A stretch of DNA of 64,000 nucleotides, from NCBI GenBank assembly GCA_030064795.1, contig JASJEI010000006.1, positions 1 to 64,000 of the forward strand. The letters are read 5' to 3'. Every line of letters starts with the position of its first letter. The first letter of the stretch is position 1. The notes beneath the pieces were generated by a model, which did not search any database, was not told where the DNA came from, and saw only the letters and a program-made list of their open reading frames with translations. A program made the position numbers and the translations under genes. The stretch comes from Pleurocapsa sp. MO_226.B13. Lineage in GTDB: Bacteria; Cyanobacteriota; Cyanobacteriia; Cyanobacteriales; Xenococcaceae. Of this stretch, positions 56,020 through 64,000 are shown piece by piece.

Positions 56020-56918
56020 GCAAAATATTACTTACAGGAGTTACTGGACAAGTCGGTCAAGAATTAAAACAGACTCTTGCACCTCTAGGAGAAGTTATCG
56101 GGGTTAGTAGACAAGAACTCGATCTTAGTCAACCAGAACAAATTCAACAGCAAATTGCCCAGATTAAGCCCAATATAATTGTTAATGGGGGGGCATACAC
56201 GGCGGTAGACAAGGCAGAACAAGAAACCGAATTAGCCATGGCAATTAATGCTCGTGCGCCCAAAGCGATCGCCATAGCAGCCCAAGAGATAGATGCAACC
56301 GTGGTACATATTTCTACAGATTATGTGTTTAACGGTCAAAACCATACTCCCTATTTAGAAACCGATCCAACCGCTCCATTAGGAGTATATGGCAAATCAA
56401 AGTTACTAGGAGAAATCGGAGTCCGAGAAAACTGCGATCGCCATATTATTCTGCGTACTGCTTGGGTATATGGTTCTAGAGGACATGGTAACTTTGTCAA
56501 AACTATGCTTAGATTGGGGGAAACCAAAACAGAATTAAAAATCGTCAGCGATCAAATCGGTAGTCCTACTTGGTCTTACGATATTGCTTGGGCAATTGCT
56601 AAATTATTGAATAGATCGAGAGAAGATTCCAGCATGAAAGGAACTTATAACTTTAGTAGTAGTGGTGTTGCTAGTTGGTACGATTTAGCAGTAGCCACCT
56701 TCTCTGAAGCCAAACAATTAGGCTTTCCGCTCAAGATCGAGCGAGTTTTACCCATTACTACAGCAGACTATCCAACCCCAGCCAAACGCCCTGCATATTC
56801 AGTTTTATCCAAAGTCAAATTTATCGAAGCATTGGGAGTTTATCCCCCTCACTGGCGCGAATCTTTAAAAAAAATGCTTGCTGAATGGCAAACTCTAAAA
56901 AAGCTAATAACTAAATAA
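56016..56918 (+). CDS. rfbD: dTDP-4-dehydrorhamnose reductase
   Basis: A 300-residue SDR of the RmlD family. It shows the NAD(P) loop ILLTGVTGQVGQEL, the active-site HISTDYVFNGQN and YGKSKLLGE (Tyr-x-x-x-Lys), and TAWVYGSRGHGNFVKTM. It reduces dTDP-4-keto-L-rhamnose to dTDP-L-rhamnose, the last step of the pathway. It overlaps the end of rfbC (ATGA) and is followed after 41 bp by the nucleotidyltransferase gene. Confidence 0.95.
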   Translation: MSKILLTGVTGQVGQELKQTLAPLGEVIGVSRQELDLSQPEQIQQQIAQIKPNIIVNGGAYTAVDKAEQETELAMAINARAPKAIAIAAQEIDATVVHISTDYVFNGQNHTPYLETDPTAPLGVYGKSKLLGEIGVRENCDRHIILRTAWVYGSRGHGNFVKTMLRLGETKTELKIVSDQIGSPTWSYDIAWAIAKLLNRSREDSSMKGTYNFSSSGVASWYDLAVATFSEAKQLGFPLKIERVLPITTADYPTPAKRPAYSVLSKVKFIEALGVYPPHWRESLKKMLAEWQTLKKLITK

Positions 56919-56959
56919 CTAATAAAAAATTTAAAATCGATCGCAACCAATCAAAAAAC

Positions 56960-58033
56960 ATGAAAGCAATAATTCTCTCGGGTGGTAAAGGTACAAGATT
57001 ACGTCCTCTAACCTATACAGGAGCAAAACAACTAGTCCCCGTAGCCAATAAACCTATCCTCTGGTACGGTATTGAATCGATTGTCGCAGCAGGTATTACC
57101 GAAATTGGCATTATCATTAGTCCCGAAACAGGAGAAGAAGTAAAATCCAAAACAGGTAATGGCGATCGCTTTGGGGCAAAAATCACTTATATTAAACAGG
57201 AGCAACCATTAGGACTGGCTCATGCAGTTAAGGTAGCACAACCCTTTTTGGGTGATTCTCCCTTTGTCATGTATTTGGGAGATAACTTGGTCGAAAGCCA
57301 GTTAGATTTATTTTTAGATAAATTCAATTCTCAACACCTAGACGCTCTAACCTTACTTTGTGAAGTAGAAAACCCCAGTGCATTCGGGGTGGCAAAAGTA
57401 GACGAGACTGGTAAAGTACTAGAACTGATTGAAAAACCCAAAAATCCCCCTTCCAATCTGGCATTAGTGGGAGTATACCTATTTTCAACCGCAATTCATC
57501 AGGCGATCGCCAATATCCAACCCTCTGCTAGGGGCGAATTGGAAATTACCGATGCCATTCAATATCTGATCGACCAACAAAAAAGCGTTGCCTCCTTTAA
57601 ACTAGCAGGATGGTGGTTAGATACGGGAAAAAAAGACGACCTTCTCGCTGCCAACCAGATTATCTTAGATACTTGCTTGGAATCTACTCTAGAAGGAACA
57701 ATAGACGAGTCAAGTAAACTGAGTGGTCGAGTTCATGTCGGGGAAGGGTCTAAAATAATCAATTCGATGATTCGTGGCCCTGTAACTATCGGTAAAAACT
57801 GTCAGATCCAAAATTGCTTTATCGGCCCTTATAGTAGCATCGCCGACGACTCAACTCTGATTGATATAGACATCGAGCATAGCGTAATTTTAAAAGGAGC
57901 AAGTCTAGCAGGAATTAGCGATCGCATTGTCGATAGCCTGGTGGGAGAAAGAGCGCAGCTAAAAGTTGCTCCCCAACGTCCCAAAGCCTTACGCTTTATG
58001 ATTGGTGATGATTCTAAGATTGAATTAACTTAA
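56960..58033 (+). CDS. rfbA: Glucose-1-phosphate thymidylyltransferase, long form
   Basis: A 357-residue protein. The nucleotidyltransferase domain begins KAIILSGGKGTRLRPLTYTG and contains VMYLGDNLVESQ, the metal-site aspartate loop. A left-handed beta-helix of about 100 residues follows (GEGSKIINSMIRGPVTIGKN). This is the long RmlA form (StrD-like); classical RmlA is about 290 residues. It makes dTDP-glucose from glucose-1-phosphate, the first step of the rhamnose pathway here. Confidence 0.9.
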   Translation: MKAIILSGGKGTRLRPLTYTGAKQLVPVANKPILWYGIESIVAAGITEIGIIISPETGEEVKSKTGNGDRFGAKITYIKQEQPLGLAHAVKVAQPFLGDSPFVMYLGDNLVESQLDLFLDKFNSQHLDALTLLCEVENPSAFGVAKVDETGKVLELIEKPKNPPSNLALVGVYLFSTAIHQAIANIQPSARGELEITDAIQYLIDQQKSVASFKLAGWWLDTGKKDDLLAANQIILDTCLESTLEGTIDESSKLSGRVHVGEGSKIINSMIRGPVTIGKNCQIQNCFIGPYSSIADDSTLIDIDIEHSVILKGASLAGISDRIVDSLVGERAQLKVAPQRPKALRFMIGDDSKIELT

Positions 58034-58130
58034 TTTCGTTATCCATTTAATTTGTTTTTTATACAGCTATTAGCTATTAGCTCTTAGCTTTTTTTAGACA
58101 ATTCTGATTTAGTTAATTATTTCAATTTTT

Positions 58131-59210
58131 ATGGCACAAGAAAATAGAAAGGCTCGTAAGATCTTGATTACAGGCGGGGCGGGGTTTATTGGTTCTAACT
58201 TCGTGCATCACTGGTGCAATAGCTACCCAGGCGATCGCGTGGTAGTGTTAGACGCTCTTACCTATGCGGGAAATAAAAACAATTTAGCCAGTTTAATCGG
58301 GAATGCTAATCTCAAGTTTGTCCACGGTGATATCTGCGATCGCACTTTAGTAGATAACCTTTTAGAGTCAGAAGATATAGATACCGTAGCGCATTTTGCT
58401 GCGGAGTCTCATGTAGACCGCTCGATCCTGGGGCCAGGGGCATTTGTCCAAACTAATGTAGTCGGTACATTTACTCTGTTAGAAGCCTTTCGCCAACGTT
58501 GGAACCAGAGAGAACAACCCCAAGGCGATCGCTTTTTGCACGTTTCCACAGATGAAGTTTATGGCAGCTTAGAACCAGACGACCCAGCTTTTAGCGAAAC
58601 CACACCCTATTCTCCCAATAGTCCTTATTCAGCCTCCAAAGCAGGAAGCGATCACCTAGCACGGGCATATTTCCATACCTACAAAATGCCCACCATAATT
58701 ACCAACTGTTCTAACAACTACGGGCCTTATCATTTTCCCGAAAAGTTAATTCCCCTGATGTGCATTAACATCCTCTTGGGTAAACCCCTTCCCGTATATG
58801 GTGATGGGCAAAACATCAGAGATTGGCTTTATGTCGAAGACCACTGTCGCGCTTTAGATGTAGTGATTCACCAAGGTCAACCAGGAGAAACCTATAACGT
58901 AGGTGGTAATAACGAAGTCAAAAATATCGACCTAGTAGAACAACTGTGCGAACTAATGGACGAACTCGCACCAGATCTACCAGTAAGTCCCGCAAAAAAA
59001 CTCATTACCTTTGTCAAAGACCGTGCGGGACACGATCGCCGTTATGCCATTGATGCTAGCAAAATCAAACGCGAACTCGGCTGGACTCCCCAAGAAACCG
59101 TAGCAGGAGGCTTGCGCCGTACCGTGGAATGGTATCTGAATAATCGCGACTGGTGGCAACCACTACTAAGTGAAGAATACAAAAATTATTATGCCAAAGT
59201 TTACAGTTAA
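58131..59210 (+). CDS. rfbB: dTDP-glucose 4,6-dehydratase
   Basis: A 359-residue RmlB. Landmarks are [18 protein letters not shown] (NAD loop), [28 protein letters not shown] (catalytic Asp-Glu), [13 protein letters not shown] (YxxxK) and [19 protein letters not shown]. It converts dTDP-glucose to dTDP-4-keto-6-deoxyglucose. It completes the four-gene rhamnose set for surface polysaccharide; gene order C-D-A-B on one strand. Confidence 0.96.
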   Translation: MAQENRKARKILITGGAGFIGSNFVHHWCNSYPGDRVVVLDALTYAGNKNNLASLIGNANLKFVHGDICDRTLVDNLLESEDIDTVAHFAAESHVDRSILGPGAFVQTNVVGTFTLLEAFRQRWNQREQPQGDRFLHVSTDEVYGSLEPDDPAFSETTPYSPNSPYSASKAGSDHLARAYFHTYKMPTIITNCSNNYGPYHFPEKLIPLMCINILLGKPLPVYGDGQNIRDWLYVEDHCRALDVVIHQGQPGETYNVGGNNEVKNIDLVEQLCELMDELAPDLPVSPAKKLITFVKDRAGHDRRYAIDASKIKRELGWTPQETVAGGLRRTVEWYLNNRDWWQPLLSEEYKNYYAKVYS

Positions 59211-59302
59211 AACTGCTTCTTAGATCGGGTTCGATCGAACAATTAAACGTTGTGGCTTGAAGATTTAGGGGCTTAGGGATAACTAAAATCTTCCTTCCTC
59301 GC

Positions 59303-59326
59303 TCCTCGTTCCTCGTTCCTCGTTCC
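59303..59326. repeat. 7-bp tandem repeat (TCCTCGT x3)
   Basis: Three copies of TCCTCGT plus a partial unit lie in a CT-rich tract at the end of the rfb genes, overlapping no gene. Confidence 0.75.
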
Positions 59327-59337
59327 TTCTCCTTCCT

Positions 59338-59814
59338 CTATCCTCGAAAATAAGCTACCGTCATAACCAAACCCAAACAGCCAATAAAAGTTATTGCCAA
59401 CAGTACCAACATAAAGATCTCTCCCGAAGATAAGGGACGATCTGTAGGGTCGAGATAGGCAGTTCTAGAGTGTGAATCTCGATTAGAATTAGAATTAGAC
59501 CAATTTGGTTCTTGAATTACATTGAGACGAGAATAACCAATTTTGAGGTCGTAGAGCGATCGCTTCTCAGGACTGCTCAAGACTGCGTAGGCTTCGTTTA
59601 ACCTTTGAAATTTAGCTACTGCTACGTTAGGAGGGAGTTTGGTCGTATCTGGATGATACTTTTTACTTAATTGTCGATAGGTACGTCGAATAGCGATCGT
59701 AGATGCTGAAGGATGTAAACCCATCAATCCATAGTAACTATTAGCCAGCCTAGTTTCGGCGGAAAGAGTCTGGGATTTTTGTCGATTGCGAAAATCGCTT
59801 TTGGGGTTCACCAT
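59338..59814 (-). CDS. J-domain membrane protein
   Basis: A 158-residue protein. A DnaJ domain (about 26-90) carries the HPD motif in QLSKKYHPDTT, with YYGLMGLHPSAS before it and RLNEAYAVLSSPEKRSLYD after. A Ser/Asn-rich linker follows, then one C-terminal transmembrane helix (FMLVLLAITFIGCLGLVMTV). It would stimulate an Hsp70 (DnaK) at a membrane. Such small J proteins are common in cyanobacteria; the client is unknown. Confidence 0.9.
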   Translation of the reverse strand: MVNPKSDFRNRQKSQTLSAETRLANSYYGLMGLHPSASTIAIRRTYRQLSKKYHPDTTKLPPNVAVAKFQRLNEAYAVLSSPEKRSLYDLKIGYSRLNVIQEPNWSNSNSNRDSHSRTAYLDPTDRPLSSGEIFMLVLLAITFIGCLGLVMTVAYFRG

Positions 59815-60387
<573 letters not shown>

Positions 60388-60446
60388 AACAAAACCTAAT
60401 AATAGATAGCGGTCTTGACCAATATTTATTTAACAAAATAGTAATG

Positions 60447-60514
60447 GTGTCGTCTAACTTCTAGGATTGTGCTAGGTTTTAGTGTAATTTGAGAAGTTGA
60501 CGGCACTATTTTTT
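60447..60514 (+). terminator. Rho-independent terminator of psaC
   Basis: GTGTCGTCTAACTTCT pairs, with a few mismatches, with AGAAGTTGACGGCAC around a 29-nt loop; a T-run (60508-60514) follows. It lies 60 bp after the psaC stop. Confidence 0.75.
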
Positions 60515-60602
60515 GCAGAAATTATTTTTAGATAAAGAATTGAAGCCAGAATCAATATTTTGTCTAGCATTATAGATATAGCTGCAAAAGCAGGAGGTAA
60601 TC

Positions 60603-61970
60603 ATGGCGATCGCAACTGTCAACCCCGCTACAGGAGAAACTCTCAAGACTTTTACTCCTCTAACCGACCAGGAAATAGAAACTAAACTCGCCTTGGCCGA
60701 ATCGACTTATCAGGAATATCGCAAAACTACTTTTGCCCAGCGCAGTCAGTGGCTCGAGCGAGCAGCAGATATTTTAGAACGAGATGCTGTTAAATTCGCC
60801 CAAATCATGACCACAGAAATGGGTAAACCCCTACAAAGCGCGATCGCCGAAGCCGAAAAATGCGCCCTAGTCTGTCGTTTCTATGCTGAAAAAGCCCCTG
60901 AATTTCTCGCAGATGTTTCTATTGCTAGCGATGCAGGTCATAGCTACGTGGCATATCAACCCTTGGGAGTAATACTGGCGGTAATGCCTTGGAATTTTCC
61001 GTTTTGGCAGGTGTTTCGGTTTGCTGCACCTGCATTAATGGCTGGTAACGTGGGCATCCTCAAACACGCTTCTAATGTCCCTCAGTGTGCCTTAGCGATC
61101 GAAGAAATTATTACCCAAGCTGGCTTCCCGACTGGAGTATTTCAAACCCTCTTAATCGGTGCGGGCCAAGTTAAATCAATCGTCGAAGATAAGCGCGTTA
61201 AAGCAGCTACCCTGACGGGAAGCGAACCAGCAGGTGCTGCTTTGGCTGCTGCTGCGGGACAAGAAATTAAAAAAGTAGTTTTAGAATTGGGTGGTAGCGA
61301 TCCTTTTGTCGTCCTCGAAAGTGCCGATCTGGCAGAAGCAGTAGCTACGGGAGTCAAAGCGAGAATGCTCAACAACGGTCAGTCTTGTATTGCTGCCAAA
61401 CGCTTTATCGTTCAAGAAAGTATTGCCGATGAGTTTCAGTCTCAACTAATTGCTAGATTCCAAGAACTTAGGATCGGCGATCCAATGGATAAAAGTACCA
61501 ACATCGGGCCATTAGCAACGGCAACCATTCGCTCGGAATTAGACCAGCAAGTGAAAAACGCCGTCGAGCAAGGAGCAAAAATTTTAATCGGTGGAGAGCC
61601 AATTAGCGATCGCCCTGGTAATTTTTATCCTCCAACTATTTTGAGCGATATTCCCCCAGAGGCTGCGGTAGCGCAAGAAGAGTTTTTCGGCCCTGTGGCA
61701 TTGTTGTTTAGAGTTAAAGACCTCGATGAAGCGATCGCCCTGGCAAATAATATTCCCTTCGGTCTTGGGGCCAGTGCCTGGACAAATGATAGCGAGCAAA
61801 GAGAACGTCTCATTGCTGAATTAGAAGCAGGAGCAGTTTTTATTAATGGTATGGTTAAATCCGATCCTCGTTTGCCTTTTGGGGGCATCAAGCGATCGGG
61901 CTACGGTAGAGAGTTAAGCAGACAAGGTATTCACGAGTTTGTCAATATTAAGACTGTTTGGGTTAAATAG
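60603..61970 (+). CDS. gabD: NAD(P)-dependent succinate-semialdehyde dehydrogenase
   Basis: A 455-residue aldehyde dehydrogenase with catalytic Cys262 (NNGQSCIAAKRF), general-base Glu228 (VVLELGGSDP) and cofactor segments GVILAVMPWNFPFWQ and TLTGSEPAG. Its short length and SSADH-like blocks match the cyanobacterial enzyme that oxidises succinic semialdehyde to succinate, bypassing 2-oxoglutarate dehydrogenase in the TCA cycle. Other aldehydes are possible. An AGGAGG ribosome site precedes the ATG. Confidence 0.88.
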   Translation: MAIATVNPATGETLKTFTPLTDQEIETKLALAESTYQEYRKTTFAQRSQWLERAADILERDAVKFAQIMTTEMGKPLQSAIAEAEKCALVCRFYAEKAPEFLADVSIASDAGHSYVAYQPLGVILAVMPWNFPFWQVFRFAAPALMAGNVGILKHASNVPQCALAIEEIITQAGFPTGVFQTLLIGAGQVKSIVEDKRVKAATLTGSEPAGAALAAAAGQEIKKVVLELGGSDPFVVLESADLAEAVATGVKARMLNNGQSCIAAKRFIVQESIADEFQSQLIARFQELRIGDPMDKSTNIGPLATATIRSELDQQVKNAVEQGAKILIGGEPISDRPGNFYPPTILSDIPPEAAVAQEEFFGPVALLFRVKDLDEAIALANNIPFGLGASAWTNDSEQRERLIAELEAGAVFINGMVKSDPRLPFGGIKRSGYGRELSRQGIHEFVNIKTVWVK

Positions 61971-62327
61971 AGTGGTACTTAGTATTAAACTTTGTCAAGT
62001 CTGTCAATTTTCCGATCGCGTCGAACAGTTTTAAATTAATTTTTGTAAAGTATGATTGCGATGGTTTTAGTTTTCTGGCTTGATAAGGATAGCTAATAAT
62101 TTTTTAATCTGATGTTTTTTTTCCTGCTCCTAGTACCTCAATGGAGCAGGAAGCAAGCAATTTTGATTGAGAATCTCTAAATAAGGTATAACTAGAACTT
62201 AGCGTTACTAGATAATTTATTACTACCTTTTGGCGAATTATTTACTTTTTTAAAGAGAGACTATCAATACTTATTATCTTCATTAGTACCCTTTCCTTAA
62301 CATCAATCGTAGGAGTCAACTAAAGCC
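61971..62327. other. Intergenic region with one hairpin
   Basis: CCTGCTCC / GGAGCAGG (62123-62130 and 62143-62150) can form an 8-bp stem with a 12-nt loop; it has no T-run on the plus strand. No gene was found. Confidence 0.55.
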
Positions 62328-62849
62328 ATGAAAATGCTCAAAAAAATATTTAATTCTGATAGTAAATACTACTTAGAATTGGATGAAATTGAAGATTCTA
62401 AACCAGTACAAGCAGTAACCAAAACTGCCGAAAAAGTGGCTGATGTTGTCCAAGAGAAAGCAACAGAGGTAGTAGAATCCAAACCAGTGCAGACAGCAAT
62501 TGAAACTGCCAAAGACATAGCTCCAGAACAGCTACAATCTAGTACAACTGAAGCTAAACCGAAAGCAGAAGCCAAAACTAGTTCTGAAAAAAAAGCTGAC
62601 AAAAAAACAGAGCCTCAAACTGCGCCTTCTCCTCAAAATGCGGGAGCCTCATCTTTCGAGCCACCATTCTGGGTTGCTGCTATGTATAACAACAGTACGT
62701 CTACAGTAAATAGCGATGGTACTCAAAAGGAGCAAACCTTTGCCACAGATAATCTCATGCCTACCATTACTAAGTATCGTCGCCGCCCAGGCCCCAGTTT
62801 AAATAAATTTAAAGAAATGGCTAGTAAAGCCAAAACTCCTAAAGGATAA
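62328..62849 (+). CDS. Conserved charged protein, unknown function
   Basis: A 173-residue soluble protein. The N-terminus MKMLKKIFNSDSKYYLELDE leads to two repeats of the kind SKPVQ(A/T)xxxTAxxxA, with a helical Lys/Glu/Ala-rich stretch (about 22-95), then a low-complexity linker and a conserved-looking C-terminus (FEPPFWVAAMYNNSTSTVNS and MPTITKYRRRPGPSLNKFKE). It has no membrane helix. I do not recognise a named domain; similar proteins exist in cyanobacteria. An AGGAG ribosome site lies upstream. Confidence 0.75.
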   Translation: MKMLKKIFNSDSKYYLELDEIEDSKPVQAVTKTAEKVADVVQEKATEVVESKPVQTAIETAKDIAPEQLQSSTTEAKPKAEAKTSSEKKADKKTEPQTAPSPQNAGASSFEPPFWVAAMYNNSTSTVNSDGTQKEQTFATDNLMPTITKYRRRPGPSLNKFKEMASKAKTPKG

Positions 62850-63127
62850 ATCTAATTAGATTTATCCGTTCAAAAGGCTGTTTCCCAATTCTATAAGCAT
62901 AGACGGAGGAGTTATCTTAACAGACAAAGGTAGCCTTCCGTCTCTAATTTTTTAATTCGTCGAGCAAGATAATTCTAGATTTGTTCAATAACTTTGTCCC
63001 GCTTTCAGATAAGATGAAAGTTGCCGCTTTTTAATTTAAGAAGAGCGTTAATTAGGAAACAAGCCCGTCAAGTTTTCTTAAACAGAGGTTTATTTGGCTA
63101 GAACGGGTTATTTAATGGGAAAAATCA

Positions 63128-63376
63128 ATGAATCAAGAAATTTTTGAAAAAGTAAAAGCAATTGTAGTCGATCAACTAGAAGTAGAGGCAGAGCAGGTTA
63201 CGCCAGAAGCAAGTTTTGCTAACGATCTGGGTGCTGATTCCTTAGATACAGTGGAATTAGTTATGGCTCTAGAAGAAGAGTTCGATATTGAAATTCCTGA
63301 TGAAGCTGCCGAACAAATAGATACAGTAGGTAAAGCAGTAGAACATATTAGCTCTGAAACTGGAGCAGCAGCATAA
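63128..63376 (+). CDS. acpP: Acyl carrier protein
   Basis: An 82-residue ACP with the phosphopantetheine attachment Ser in [20 protein letters not shown]. It is acidic and four-helical. It carries growing acyl chains in fatty-acid synthesis. fabF follows 210 bp downstream, the classic acpP-fabF arrangement. Confidence 0.98.
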   Translation: MNQEIFEKVKAIVVDQLEVEAEQVTPEASFANDLGADSLDTVELVMALEEEFDIEIPDEAAEQIDTVGKAVEHISSETGAAA

Positions 63377-63586
63377 CTTATTTTTATAATAATTTAGAGG
63401 TTTATTAGGGTTGAGGATGGCTGCAATGGTAACAAGGCTGAACTATTAAATTGCAATTACAGTTTAAATATGTCTCCAAACCAGAATAAATCATTTTCTG
63501 GCACGAGACAGTTATCATCTCAGGGAAAAACACCCAACAGCAGCCTCAAACAAATACTGCCATGTATAAATGTTTAGAGAGCGAAG

Positions 63587-64000
63587 ATGACAAATAAGCA
63601 AAATAAACGAGTCGTAATCACGGGCTTGGGTGCAATTACCCCGATTGGTAATAATGTAGCAGAATACTGGAACGGTTTATTGCAGGGACGCAATGGAGTC
63701 GGTTTGGTGACTCTATTTGATGCTTCAAAACACGCTTGTCAAATTGCTGCGGAAGTCAAAGACTTCGATCCTGGTCAATATTTAGAGAAAAAAGAAGCCA
63801 AGCGGATGGATCGTTTTGCTCAGTTTGGCGTGTGTGCCAGCAAGCAGGCGATCGCCGATGCTCAATTTGCGATCGACGGTCTCAATGCCGACCGAGTAGG
63901 AGTATTAATCGGTACGGGGGTAGGTGGTCTAAAAGTCATGGAAGACCAAAACGAAAACCTACTGACCAAAGGCCCCAGAAAAGTCAGCCCCTTTACCATA
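63587..64000 (+). CDS. fabF: 3-oxoacyl-ACP synthase II (FabF), 5' part
   Basis: The first 138 codons of FabF run off the window edge. Visible blocks are KRVVITGLGAITPIGNNVAE, RFAQFGVCASKQAI and VGVLIGTGVGGLK. The active-site Cys lies beyond the window. It elongates acyl-ACP with malonyl-ACP. The ATG at 63587 is chosen because the KAS II N-terminus begins a few residues later. Confidence 0.95.
   Translation, partial: MTNKQNKRVVITGLGAITPIGNNVAEYWNGLLQGRNGVGLVTLFDASKHACQIAAEVKDFDPGQYLEKKEAKRMDRFAQFGVCASKQAIADAQFAIDGLNADRVGVLIGTGVGGLKVMEDQNENLLTKGPRKVSPFTI

Overview
The window is a stretch of cyanobacterial chromosome. The evidence is the photosystem I subunit PsaC, the phycobilisome proteins ApcF, CpcG, a CpcS-type lyase and NblA, the SulP bicarbonate transporter BicA, glutamine synthetases GlnA and GlnN with NtcA-type boxes, an alternative (CuA-less) terminal oxidase, and very many copies of the HIP1 octamer GCGATCGC. 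Base composition is moderately AT-rich. The gene set fits a coccoid or baeocyte-forming lineage (Pleurocapsales/Chroococcales-like), but the sequence alone does not fix the genus. Nearly all genes read as ordinary chromosomal genes. I see no rRNA, tRNA, CRISPR array or prophage.

Layout. 0-4.7 kb: a truncated and a full AraC-type regulator, a gluconokinase-type FGGY kinase and an MFS exporter. 4.7-8.9 kb: a wrecked rtcB (RNA ligase) locus. The 5' exon is cut by an element with near-identical terminal inverted repeats that carries a pRiA4b ORF-3-like protein, a transposase fragment and an intact small tyrosine recombinase. The element abuts the C-terminal stub of one intein, and the 3' exon holds a second, complete LAGLIDADG intein. 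9-12.6 kb: Uma2 nuclease, a cysteine-poor AhpC/TSA-fold protein and a subtilase. 12.8-18.9 kb: the nitrogen-assimilation block amt, glnN, glnA on the minus strand, with NtcA-like boxes. 19.5-24 kb: apcF, CIRCE-groES-groEL and an HCF173-like SDR/CIA30 fusion.

24.3-34.4 kb is an ion and inorganic-carbon block: bicA, a CPA2 Na+/H+ antiporter and a cyanobacterial-type mrp operon (C-D-D-E-F-G-MbhD-B). BicA is driven by sodium, so the antiporter and Mrp complex plausibly maintain its driving force. 34.5-37 kb is a decayed zone: an S1-domain gene is split into two pieces around an NHL/RTX protein gene, next to a sulfotransferase-like remnant. 37-43.1 kb: speD, a DUF6464 protein, a LivH permease, a Mo-nitrogenase C-terminal-domain protein, an RluD-type pseudouridine synthase that appears to start at a non-standard codon, then phycobilisome genes cpcG, cpcS and the tiny nblA.

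43.5-47 kb: a PedR-like redox regulator, a TolB-like lipoprotein, pyruvate kinase and a NarL-type response regulator, followed by three tandem 157-bp repeats. 47.8-52.4 kb: the alternative terminal oxidase operon (two DUF2231 proteins, ctaC, ctaD, ctaE). 52.9-59.2 kb: an acetyltransferase, a GMC oxidoreductase and the dTDP-rhamnose genes rfbC, D, A, B. 59.3-64 kb: a J-domain membrane protein, psaC, succinate-semialdehyde dehydrogenase, a conserved acidic/lysine-rich protein, acpP and the start of fabF.

The most unusual locus is the intein-containing rtcB invaded by a terminal-inverted-repeat element that carries a recombinase (4758-8870). The S1 pseudogene split around an NHL/RTX gene (34536-36690) comes next.
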